Source: an uncultured Methanobrevibacter sp. (GTDB lineage Archaea > Methanobacteriota > Methanobacteria > Methanobacteriales > Methanobacteriaceae). From it: 16,825 bases of DNA. The stretch's first letter is position 1; the number at the start of each line of letters is the position of its first letter. Shown in pieces: positions 1 to 7,800 of this stretch. The DNA is taken from NCBI RefSeq assembly GCF_937906425.1, contig NZ_CALCYR010000004.1, forward strand, positions 1 through 16,825, read 5' to 3'. The notes below the pieces were generated by a model. That model made no database searches. It was not told the DNA's origin and saw nothing but the letters and a program-made list of their open reading frames with translations. Both the position numbers and the translations under genes were made by a program.

Positions 1-82
1 TTTTTTTAGTTTTTTTTATCAATTTTCTAATTTAAAATTCTTTTTTTTTAGTTTTTTTTATTAATTTTCTAATTTAAAATTC
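1..82. repeat. 42-bp AT-rich direct repeat, two copies, left copy cut by window edge
   Basis: Two near-identical units, 1-40 and 41-82, share TAGTTTTTTTTAT followed by AATTTTCTAATTTAAAATTC, with period 42. They differ mainly by one C/T change and one T of run length. The array may continue left of the window. It lies downstream of moaE and has no coding potential. Confidence 0.8.
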
Positions 83-146
83 TCTCTTTTTTTTATTTTA
101 TAAATTAATCTAATTTTTATTTATTTATTTATTTTTCTTGTGTTTT

Positions 147-177
147 AAAAAAGAAAAAAGATTTAAAAATAATAAAA
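147..177 (-). terminator. T-rich terminator region of moaE
   Basis: Read on the minus strand, the bases just after the moaE stop contain T4, T5, T6 and T6 runs broken by short A/C stretches. No hairpin is evident. This fits the usual archaeal oligo-T termination signal; assignment is by position and composition only. Confidence 0.4.
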
Positions 178-182
178 CAGGA

Positions 183-635
183 TTATCCTCCTGCCATTAT
201 TACTTTTGTTCCTTTATTGGAGATTTCCTCTTTTTTAAAGTCAATTTCATGTTTAACTCTTTCAACCACTTCAGTAAGAGCTTCCAATGTTTCTCCTCTG
301 TGCGGTCCAAGAACTACCACTAAAAATAAGGAGTCTCCAGTATAGAACTCTCCAATATAATGGACAACACTTATTTCAAAAACGCCATGTTTTACCTTAG
401 CTGTTTCGATGATTGCATTGATTTCTTCAAGTGCCTTTTCTTCATCAGCTAAGCTTAAAACCAATTTGTCCACAGTTAAATCTTCCTCTTCCCCTCTTAC
501 AATTCCTTCAAAACTGTAAATGGCTCCAGCTTCATCCACTCTTTGAGCCTTTTTAATTTCATCAATCAAATTACCTACACTTATGTACTCATCATCCTTT
601 TTAATGATTTTTACTGTCATTTTGTCAAATCCCAT
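183..635 (-). CDS. moaE: Molybdopterin synthase catalytic (large) subunit MoaE
   Basis: MoaE family members transfer sulfur from thiocarboxylated MoaD to precursor Z (cPMP), making molybdopterin; in methanogens this cofactor serves molybdenum or tungsten formylmethanofuran dehydrogenase. The 150-residue product carries the family landmarks: a G-A-x-x-S-F-x-G-x-V-R segment at residues 37-47, VHYIGE..TGD at 91-101, PHRGETLEA at 111-119 and FKKEE at 133-137, where Lys134 aligns with the family's catalytic lysine. It is divergent: the bacterial HYPGM motif is absent, the usual HRIG reads HYIG, and the Trp before the catalytic lysine is Phe. A second in-frame ATG at 620 gives 145 residues and is equally plausible, because neither start has a clear Shine-Dalgarno sequence. 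The gene lies 185 nt downstream of nadM behind its own TATA-like box, so it is probably transcribed alone. No moaD is visible here. Confidence 0.9.
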   Translation of the reverse strand: MGFDKMTVKIIKKDDEYISVGNLIDEIKKAQRVDEAGAIYSFEGIVRGEEEDLTVDKLVLSLADEEKALEEINAIIETAKVKHGVFEISVVHYIGEFYTGDSLFLVVVLGPHRGETLEALTEVVERVKHEIDFKKEEISNKGTKVIMAGG

Positions 636-656
636 ATATTTTCATTTTTAATAATA

Positions 657-672
657 AATAGTTAAAACTATT
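657..672. promoter_or_regulatory. Palindrome AATAGTT-AA-AACTATT in the moaE leader, operator candidate
   Basis: Perfect 7-bp arms are separated by 2 bp. It falls about where transcription should start if the TATA-like box at 686-695 is used, a common place for an archaeal repressor site. No regulator is identified. Confidence 0.4.
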
Positions 673-685
673 TTTATTCTATTTG

Positions 686-695
686 CTTTATATAT
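686..695 (-). promoter_or_regulatory. Candidate TATA box for moaE (ATATATAAAG)
   Basis: On the minus strand ATATATAAAG is preceded by an A-rich TFB-recognition-like stretch (TTAAA). A start site about 25 nt downstream would give a leader of roughly 30-45 nt, depending on which moaE ATG is used. Confidence 0.45.
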
Positions 696-716
696 TTTAA
701 TTATCCAATTAATAAA

Positions 717-732
717 TATAACTATTGTTATA
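717..732. promoter_or_regulatory. Palindrome TATAAC-TATT-GTTATA upstream of the moaE TATA box
   Basis: Perfect 6-bp arms are separated by 4 bp, just upstream of the candidate moaE TATA box. It shares the word AACTATT with the downstream palindrome at 657-672. The region is very AT-rich, so chance is a real alternative. Confidence 0.3.
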
Positions 733-742
733 AATTTATTTT

Positions 743-781
743 AAAAAAATAGAAAAATAATTATTTATTAATTATTTTTCT
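743..781 (-). terminator. Hairpin plus T7 terminator after nadM
   Basis: AGAAAAATAATT at 751-762 pairs perfectly with AATTATTTTTCT at 770-781, a 12-bp stem with a 7-nt loop. On the minus strand it is followed at once by ATTTTTTT. It lies 40 nt beyond the nadM stop and before the moaE promoter. Confidence 0.6.
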
Positions 782-820
782 TTTGAGTCTTTTTTTGAAA
801 TCTATTGTTATTGTTAATAT

Positions 821-1360
<540 letters not shown>

Positions 1361-1372
1361 TTAAGTTTTTAT

Positions 1373-1380
1373 TATTTATA
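1373..1380 (-). promoter_or_regulatory. Candidate TATA box for nadM (TATAAATA)
   Basis: On the minus strand TATAAATA ends 15 nt before the start codon at 1357. Normal TATA-to-start-site spacing would put transcription initiation at or next to the ATG. This matches the absence of a ribosome binding site and suggests a leaderless mRNA. Confidence 0.35.
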
Positions 1381-1397
1381 TTATTAATAATTTGTTC

Positions 1398-1475
1398 ATT
1401 GTTTTTTTCTGGTTTTTTCTGGTTTTTTTATTTTTATTTTTATTTTATTTGTTTTATTGTTTTTTTCTGGTTTTT
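1398..1475. repeat. Direct repeat in the nadM-cofH spacer
   Basis: ATTGTTTTTTTCTGGTTTTT occurs at 1398-1417 and identically at 1456-1475, a period of 58. A further CTGG-T6 unit lies between them at 1419-1428. The 454-nt spacer 1358-1811 otherwise holds only T-rich or A-rich low-complexity sequence and the two divergent promoters; no gene is visible in it. Confidence 0.65.
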
Positions 1476-1747
1476 CATGTTTTATCTTATTATAATTTAT
1501 TCATTGATTTTTTAGTCTTTTAAATTTATGGATTATTTTTCTTTTATTTTTTTCATGATTTGCCCTTAAGTATGAAGTCCCATTTTTCAAATTTAATAAA
1601 TTTATTTAAAATGTATATTTTTGTACATAACTTAATCTTTAATCTTTAATTAAAAATTAAGAAAAAATATTATTTTATTTTTTAAAAAATAAGCATAATA
1701 TTAGGTAAAATAAGGATAAGTATTTTTATTAGAAAGTACAAACTATT

Positions 1748-1755
1748 TTTATAAT
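1748..1755 (+). promoter_or_regulatory. Candidate TATA box for cofH (TTTATAAT)
   Basis: TTTATAAT lies about 60 nt before the cofH ATG, so the leader would be roughly 35-40 nt and would include the AGGA at 1801. Other AT-rich boxes at about 1770 and 1782 are possible, so the choice is weak. Confidence 0.3.
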
Positions 1756-1800
1756 TTAAAAAGTTAAATTATAAAGGATTTATTATATAGAAAAAACAGT

Positions 1801-1804
1801 AGGA
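1801..1804 (+). promoter_or_regulatory. Weak ribosome binding site of cofH (AGGA)
   Basis: AGGA sits 7 nt before the ATG at 1812. It is the only purine-rich Shine-Dalgarno-like element there and supports this start. Confidence 0.5.
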
Positions 1805-1811
1805 AAAAACT

Positions 1812-2933
1812 ATGTTTGAAGAAAATGTGGCATCAAAGACTAGGAAAATTTTAGATGGGGCTCTTGATGAGCCTATCTCAGTTGAAGATGGGAATTACTT
1901 AATGAACCTAAAGGGTTCTGAAATCTATCCGCTTTTGGCTACTGCAGATGCAGTGCGTAAGGAAATTGTTGGGGACAATGTTACATTCATTAACAATTGT
2001 AACATCAACTTCACAAATATCTGTCATGTAAGATGCGGATTCTGTGCTTTTGGAAAGGATGCAGATGATCCTGAAGCCTATTTGCTTAGTGATGAGGAAA
2101 TAATCGCAAAGGCTCAAGGGGCTGTAGACACTGGAGCACGTGAATTTACCTTGATGGGCGGAGTCTTGGAGGATGCAGATGTTGACTATTATGAGCATCT
2201 TTTAAGATTATTGAAATCTCACTATCCTGATGTAGAGATTCATGGATTTTCACCTACCATGATTAGGGATGCTGCATTAAAGAGTGAAATGCCTGTTGAT
2301 GAGGCCTTCAGAGTATTGAAAAAGGCAGGTCTTGATACATTGCCTGGAACTGCAGCTGAAATCTTGACAGATCGTACAAGAGGAATTATCTGTCCTAAAA
2401 AAGTTAGCACACAGGAATGGATAGATGTGGTAAAAACTGCTCAAAGGGAAGGCATTACAGGTTCTGCAACCATGATGTACGGTCATGTTGAAACCCTTGA
2501 GGAAAGGGTTGAACATCTTGACATTCTCAGACAGATTCAGCTTGATACAGGAGGATTCAATGAATTCATTCCAATGACCTTCATGCATGAGTATTCTCCT
2601 ATTTTCCTTGAAGGACAAAGAAACCTTGGAGCTACAGGTACACAGGATTTAAAGCTTTATGCAGTAAGCAGGCTCATGTTCCATGACATTATTCCTAATA
2701 TTCAAGTATCCTGGGTAAAGATGGGATTTAGATTTTCACAGGTTTCACTATTGGCCGGTGCAAATGATTTAGGTGGAACATTAGGTGGAGATGAATTGTC
2801 TGCAGCTTCTGGAGCTCCAGATGGTGTTGACACAAGTATAAAAGACTTAAGTAGAATTGTTAAGGATTTAGATAGAAATCCTATTGAAAGAAATTCTACA
2901 TACACTGAATTTTATCCTATAGAAGAGGAGTAA
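1812..2933 (+). CDS. cofH: FO synthase subunit 2: 5-amino-6-(D-ribitylamino)uracil--L-tyrosine 4-hydroxyphenyl transferase
   Basis: CofH is a radical-SAM enzyme. It cleaves L-tyrosine and adds the 4-hydroxybenzyl group to 5-amino-6-ribitylaminouracil; CofG then closes the ring to form FO, the chromophore of coenzyme F420, the main hydride carrier of methanogens. The 373-residue protein has the CxxxCxxC iron-sulfur motif at Cys71, Cys75 and Cys78 (ICHVRCGFCAF), preceded by the NNCNINFTN strand. EFTLMGGVLE follows at 111-120, HGFSPTMI at 144-151, TAAEIL at 180-185, and the late family signature AGANDLGGTLGGDEL at 315-329. The separate gene fits the archaeal pattern, in which CofG and CofH are not fused as in actinobacterial FbiC; cofG is not in this window. 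A long oligo-T tail follows the stop, so cofH appears monocistronic. Confidence 0.95.
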   Translation: MFEENVASKTRKILDGALDEPISVEDGNYLMNLKGSEIYPLLATADAVRKEIVGDNVTFINNCNINFTNICHVRCGFCAFGKDADDPEAYLLSDEEIIAKAQGAVDTGAREFTLMGGVLEDADVDYYEHLLRLLKSHYPDVEIHGFSPTMIRDAALKSEMPVDEAFRVLKKAGLDTLPGTAAEILTDRTRGIICPKKVSTQEWIDVVKTAQREGITGSATMMYGHVETLEERVEHLDILRQIQLDTGGFNEFIPMTFMHEYSPIFLEGQRNLGATGTQDLKLYAVSRLMFHDIIPNIQVSWVKMGFRFSQVSLLAGANDLGGTLGGDELSAASGAPDGVDTSIKDLSRIVKDLDRNPIERNSTYTEFYPIEEE

Positions 2934-2935
2934 AT

Positions 2936-2990
2936 CTTTTTCTATTTTTGTTTTATTCTTTTTTGTTAAATTATTATGTTTTTTTACTTT
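2936..2990 (+). terminator. Oligo-T terminator tract of cofH
   Basis: Directly after the cofH stop come T5, T5, T4, T6, T7 and T5 runs interrupted by single A, C or G bases, with no evident hairpin. This is the typical archaeal multi-T termination signal. Confidence 0.5.
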
Positions 2991-2992
2991 TT

Positions 2993-3053
2993 AAGGTTAT
3001 TTTTTTATAATTTTTTTCTTTTTTTTCTTTTAAAGGTTATTTTTTTATAATTT
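2993..3053. repeat. 40-bp direct repeat abutting the left end of the insertion sequence
   Basis: A 21-bp segment beginning AAGGTTATTTTTTTATAATT occurs at 2993-3013 and again at 3033-3053, a period of 40. The second copy stops exactly where the insertion sequence begins. This suggests a pre-existing tandem duplication interrupted by the insertion. Confidence 0.6.
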
Positions 3054-3068
3054 GAGGACGACCAACAA
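3052..3068 (+). repeat. Left terminal inverted repeat of the insertion sequence
   Basis: TTGAGGACGACCAACAA matches the reverse complement of the right end (TTGAGGACGACCCACAA) at 16 of 17 positions. The first two bases may belong to the target site rather than the element. Confidence 0.85.
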
Positions 3069-3134
3069 TTTTTTACTATTTTTTCTTTTTTTCTTTTTAT
3101 TTGCCTTTAAATTTAAATATAAGAACAAACAAAC

Positions 3135-3144
3135 TATATATAAG
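3135..3144 (+). promoter_or_regulatory. Candidate TATA box of the transposase gene (TATATATAAG)
   Basis: This strong TATA-like element begins 38 nt before the ATG at 3173. Normal spacing would put transcription initiation at about 3165-3170, next to that ATG. It supports 3173 over the upstream GTG at 3164 and suggests an almost leaderless mRNA. Confidence 0.45.
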
Positions 3145-3172
3145 GATTTAAAAATATTGGTTTGTGTTATTC

Positions 3173-4693
3173 ATGGTTTTAAAAGTAAATACAAAAAGAC
3201 AAGAAATTTTAGTTCCTCTCAGATTAGTAGAACTAATTCCAGAAAATGATTTCTGTTTTTTGGTCGAAAACGTTCTGGAACAAATCGATTTCGAAAAATA
3301 TAATTCAAAATTTTTCAAAACTCCTGGCCAAAAAGCTTATGATCGTGAAATTTTACTTGGAATTGTGTTAAAAGGGGCTATTGATGGGGGATTAAGTGGA
3401 AGAGAAGTTGGACGCCGCGTACAGACAGATTTAAGCTATATGTACTTAGCAGGCATGGAAAAACCAAATTTTAGAACAATAAACAGATTTAAAAAAGATT
3501 ATCCTGAATTGATAGACGAAGCATTGGAAACTGTTGTTAAAATCGCAGAAAAAGAAGATTTAGTTAGATTGCAGCAAATTTCAATTGATGGAACTAAAAT
3601 AAAAGCCAAAGCATCCGTTAATAAAATCGTTACAGAAGATGTCATAAAAATCCTAAAAAAAGAATTTCAAAAGAGTTTGGAAAAAGATAACGAAGAAAAT
3701 AATTTATTTGGAGAAAATGGAGATATTATACCTTCTAACAAAGTAACAGATAAAGAATCTTTTGAAAAAATCATGAAAGAAATCAAAGAAGAAACCAAAG
3801 ACTCCAAAAACCATGAAAAACTGAATGCACAAAGTTTAAAAATATTAAAAAAAGGTTTGGAAGATAAGGAATATGCACAAAAATTTATAGACAAATCACA
3901 ACTATATTTGGATGAATTTGAAAAAACCGGGCAAAAATCACTGAGTTGGAACGATCCAGAAGCACATTGGATGCCTGGAAAAGATGGACGAATGAGGTTC
4001 AATTACAATCCGCAAATCGCTGTGGATTCCCACAGCGGAATAATAATATCAGCAGGATTATCCAACAATCCCACAGACCATTATGAACTAATACCACGAA
4101 TAGAAGACATAGAATCCAAATATGGACATTTGAAACATGAAACACAAATTTTTGCAGACAACGGATACTCAACAGACGAAAATACCGAATATCTAAAAAA
4201 TAAAAACCTTGATGGATACATAGCAAGCAGAAAATTATCAAGAAAAGCAAAGAAATACAATACAAATAATAATCCATTTTCTAAGGATTATTTCATCTTC
4301 GATTTGGAAAAAGACGGATATATTTGTCCACAAGGACAAATATTAAATCAAAAAGGAATATACAAAAACGGATTAAAAACAGTTTACTGGACAAACAACT
4401 GCAAATACTGCCCAGAAAGAATAAATTGCTGTGGAAAATACCGTAACCGAACAATTACGGATTATGGAAACCCTGCAAAGATAGAAATGCAACGAAAAAT
4501 GGAAACAGAAGAAGCACAAGAAATATACAAAATCCGGTCAAAAACTGTTGAATGGCCATTTGGAAACATTAAAAGAAATATGAGAATAAATGAGTTCAAT
4601 ACAACAGGTTTAAAACGAACAGAAACAGAATTTAAGCTCCTGGCAATAGCACACAATATGAAAATAATCCAAAAAGCTAAACAAAACACATAA
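3173..4693 (+). CDS. IS1182-like DDE transposase
   Basis: A DDE transposase that would cut and join the ends of its own element. Numbered from the ATG at 3173 (506 residues), the N-terminal half has a DUF772-like helix-turn-helix region at about 47-107 (GLSGREVGRRVQTDLSYMYL, then FRTINRFK). The catalytic triad can be read as Asp139 in SIDGTKIKAKAS, Asp329 in FADNGYS and Glu460 in TVEWPFGNIKRN, all typical contexts for this group. A lysine/glutamate-rich helical insert at about 150-255 separates the first two. A cysteine cluster (Cys385, Cys410, Cys413, Cys419, Cys420) before the Glu may bind zinc. The frame is unbroken and the length normal. A GTG at 3164 in the same frame would add three residues, but the TATA position favours 3173. 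It converges on the adhesin gene. Confidence 0.92.
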   Translation: MVLKVNTKRQEILVPLRLVELIPENDFCFLVENVLEQIDFEKYNSKFFKTPGQKAYDREILLGIVLKGAIDGGLSGREVGRRVQTDLSYMYLAGMEKPNFRTINRFKKDYPELIDEALETVVKIAEKEDLVRLQQISIDGTKIKAKASVNKIVTEDVIKILKKEFQKSLEKDNEENNLFGENGDIIPSNKVTDKESFEKIMKEIKEETKDSKNHEKLNAQSLKILKKGLEDKEYAQKFIDKSQLYLDEFEKTGQKSLSWNDPEAHWMPGKDGRMRFNYNPQIAVDSHSGIIISAGLSNNPTDHYELIPRIEDIESKYGHLKHETQIFADNGYSTDENTEYLKNKNLDGYIASRKLSRKAKKYNTNNNPFSKDYFIFDLEKDGYICPQGQILNQKGIYKNGLKTVYWTNNCKYCPERINCCGKYRNRTITDYGNPAKIEMQRKMETEEAQEIYKIRSKTVEWPFGNIKRNMRINEFNTTGLKRTETEFKLLAIAHNMKIIQKAKQNT

Positions 4694-4766
4694 AAAAATT
4701 AGAAAGAAACCTTTTTTTAAAAAATCAAAAAAAGATCCAATAAATGAAAAATTAAAAAAAATCAAT

Positions 4767-4783
4767 TTGTGGGTCGTCCTCAA
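4767..4783 (-). repeat. Right terminal inverted repeat of the insertion sequence
   Basis: TTGTGGGTCGTCCTCAA is the inverted partner of the left end, with one mismatch (C for A at position 13 of the terminal sequence). It marks the right edge, about 85 nt beyond the transposase stop. Confidence 0.85.
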
Positions 4784-4807
4784 TTTTAAAAAAAATAAGA
4801 TTTGACT

Positions 4808-4848
4808 AAAAAAAATAAAAAAAAGAATAGTGGAAATACTATTCTTTT
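4808..4848 (-). terminator. Hairpin plus T-tract terminator after the adhesin gene
   Basis: AAAAGAATAGT at 4821-4831 pairs perfectly with ACTATTCTTTT at 4838-4848, an 11-bp stem with a 6-nt loop. On the minus strand the stem runs into T8-A-T8. It lies 15 nt past the adhesin stop. Its preservation beside the insertion sequence shows that the insertion spared the adhesin 3' end. Confidence 0.75.
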
Positions 4849-4862
4849 ATTCAAACTTTTAT

Positions 4863-7800
4863 TTAACTGATTTTAACAGTGCTTTTAACACTTACTGCAG
4901 CATATCTTTCGTCTCCTGCGAATTTTGCAGTGAAAGAGTATGTTCCTTTCTTGGAAAGACTTACCTTAACAGTGGCAACACCCTTTGCATTTGTACTTGC
5001 GGTGTATGTCTTTTTGTTTACTGTGAAAGTAATCTTTTTGCCCTTGATTGCAGTTCCTCTTGAGGTCTTGAAGGTAGCTGTTAGTGTTTTTGTCTTTGCA
5101 CTAGCCTTATAGGTCTTCTTGGCTGTTGTAAGCTTTACAGGCTCTGGGTTTACTGTGATTTTAGCTACAGCAAAGCTTGCATTATAACTTTCATCTCCCA
5201 AGAAGCTTACAGCAAATGTGTATCCGCCCTTTACACCAAGGTTTATTTGTGTTTTTGCACTGCCATTCTCATCGGTTGTGTAATTGTAGACATGACCGTT
5301 GAAACCTACAACTATTGGCTTGTTTGCCAAAGCATTGCCATTGGAGTCAACAAGCTTGAAATTGAAGTATTCACCATTTCTGCCGTCAAGAACAGTATTG
5401 ATTGCATTGGTAGTCATGTTTTGACAAATGATTTCAGTGGTCAATTTGTCAATTATGCCACCTCCAACAGGAACATCAACATCAGAGCCGTCCAATACAG
5501 CATTTACAATGAATTTGAATGGATCCACTCCGGAAATGAAAGTATTGTTTAAAACCTTGATTTCACGACTAGGTGAAAGAACTCCCCTTTCAGAATCAAG
5601 CTCCAATACTGTAATTGAACTTGCAACAGTCTCATCATCTGCAGGAATAAGAAGAATTCCATTAATGTTGATTGCAGGAGTGTCAATAGTTAAAGGACTT
5701 GTTCCATTTTCTGCAGTGGCCTTAAACAAGGTATCTCCATCATTTACAATAAATTCCACACCGGTCACTTCAAGTTCTTCAACACCGCTTGATACAGGAA
5801 GAATATTGAATATAGGATTGCCGTCACCAGCGCTTGCTATGCTTGCTCCATTACCGTCAATTGTAATGTTTTTTGTAATGTTGATGTTTGAGACATTTGT
5901 ATAGTTATAGTCGCCTAAATAGATAATGTCTCCAGGATTTGCATTGTCTATTGCCTGTTGAATATCCAAAGCGTCATTGCCTGTATGATTTACCACATCA
6001 CTATCCTCATCCAATACTTTGAGTTCGATTGTCTTAACGCATGCATCATATTCATCATTTCCATCGAAACGAATGCTTACAGTGTATTCACCAACAGGAG
6101 CATCAACTGCAGCTACAGCCTTTCCATCGAAATCTGTAAGGTTTTGAATAATCTTTCCATCAATTTCAAAGCTTAATAGCTCACCGATGATTGGATCACC
6201 GGCAGGGTTTTTAAGGTATGCAATAATTGAACCGTCATTATAGCTCATCAATACATCATCTGCATCAATATGTGCACTGTTAGAAGGCAATACATTCAAT
6301 ACAAGGTCAATGCTTGTATTTTCATACTTCTCATTACCTTGGAATGTGAATTTAACAGTATAGGTTCCTTCAGCAAGGACAATTGTCTGTGTAAATTTGC
6401 CATCATCAGATGTGCTTAGATTATATGAATCAATAATGGACCCATCTCCATTGTTTATAATCTCAATGATTAAGTCCTTGTCAGACAATTCCATTCCATT
6501 AATGTCCTTTAGGAATCCTGTTAAATCGTTTTCCTCATATGCACGTGCAATAATTGTATTTACACTAAGTGCAGTTGGCATTTTTACAACGCTGATTTGT
6601 GAGGAGCTTGAGGATGAACAGTAGAAATCATCTCCAAGATATGTAATGTTTGCACCATATTCTCCAATATCGTATGAAATGGTCTTTGAGATTCCACCGC
6701 TTATATTTGTGATTAAATCCTCTTCTGCAATCACTTCAGCTAATAAATCAAATATCTTAATCTTTACTTCAGCATCAGGAATCGGATTTCCATTATTGTC
6801 CAATAGACTTATTAGAAGATCATCAGCATCGGAATAATAGATTATTAAATTGTTTGCACTGATTTCTGTAGGCATCTTGTCCACATTAATATTTATGGAT
6901 TTATTGCTTCCATCATAGAATTCATATCCGGCAAAGCTTATATCAACAGTGTAATTTCCCGGATTGAATTCCAATGGAATGATTATTTTTCCTAAACTGT
7001 TGGTAAGGTTAGTAATGTTTGCCATAGGATTTGATTCATTATCCAAAATGACAATGGCCAATTCCTTATCGAATATGGAGTCTCCCAATACATCAAGCAA
7101 TGTGATTTCCAATTTGCTGCCATCATCATAGAAAACATTCATATCATCAGCTTGAATCTCTGTTGGAATAAGCAGGATTTCAAAGCTGAATTCTGCAAAG
7201 CATGCCAAATACTTTTCATTTCCTTCAAAGCTGATGTTTCCTTCATATGTACCTATATCATAATTGTTAAGGTTGATTTGAACCCTGCCTAAATTATCTG
7301 TCTTAGTTCCATATTGCTCTTCCCCAAGGCTAAGAACAACATCCTGATAAGTTAAGGCATTGCCCTTGGAGTCCTTCAGGTAAATTACAAAGAGACTTCC
7401 GTTTCCATAATATGCTGAAATGTTTTCAAGCTCAAAGCAAGTGTCCAATGTAGTTACATTAAAGTTAAAGAGTCCGACAGCACCTGAAAGATCGCTTAAA
7501 AGGATGTAATCCTCACCAATGTCAGAGGATGCAATATAATTCAATGTGGTTTTTCCCTGATTAATGTTTAAAACAGCAATATCTACAGTATTATTGAGTT
7601 TTGTGCTTAATGTCACATTATAATCAGCCAATTGACTGACATCACCATCGATTGAGTAAAGTTCAATGCTAAATTCAACACTTTCACCGATTCCCACTTC
7701 TTCAGGTCCTGTAATAACATATCTAAAGTCAGTATAAGGCTCTATGCTATCTCCAGAGGAGAGGTTATAGATAAGGTTTTCATAATCCATTGAACCCCAG

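Larger units (their letters stand above)
3054..4781 (+). mobile_element. Complete insertion sequence, IS1182-like, about 1.73 kb
   Basis: One full-length transposase gene is enclosed by matched terminal inverted repeats. AATTT occurs immediately outside both ends (3049-3053 and 4782-4786) and may be a 5-bp target duplication, though in such AT-rich DNA it could be chance. The left end lies in the T-rich tail of cofH. The right end stops short of the adhesin terminator, so no neighbouring gene is broken. Both ends and the reading frame are intact, so the element may still be mobile. The family call comes from transposase motifs and layout, not from a database match. Confidence 0.85.

Noticed and set aside
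138..323. A 61-codon plus-strand frame overlapping moaE
   Set aside because: It is antisense to the conserved end of moaE, has a low-complexity composition and no ribosome binding site.
1741..1747. AACTATT upstream of cofH as a site shared with the moaE palindromes
   Set aside because: It is a single half-site with no palindromic partner in very AT-rich DNA, so chance is the simpler explanation.
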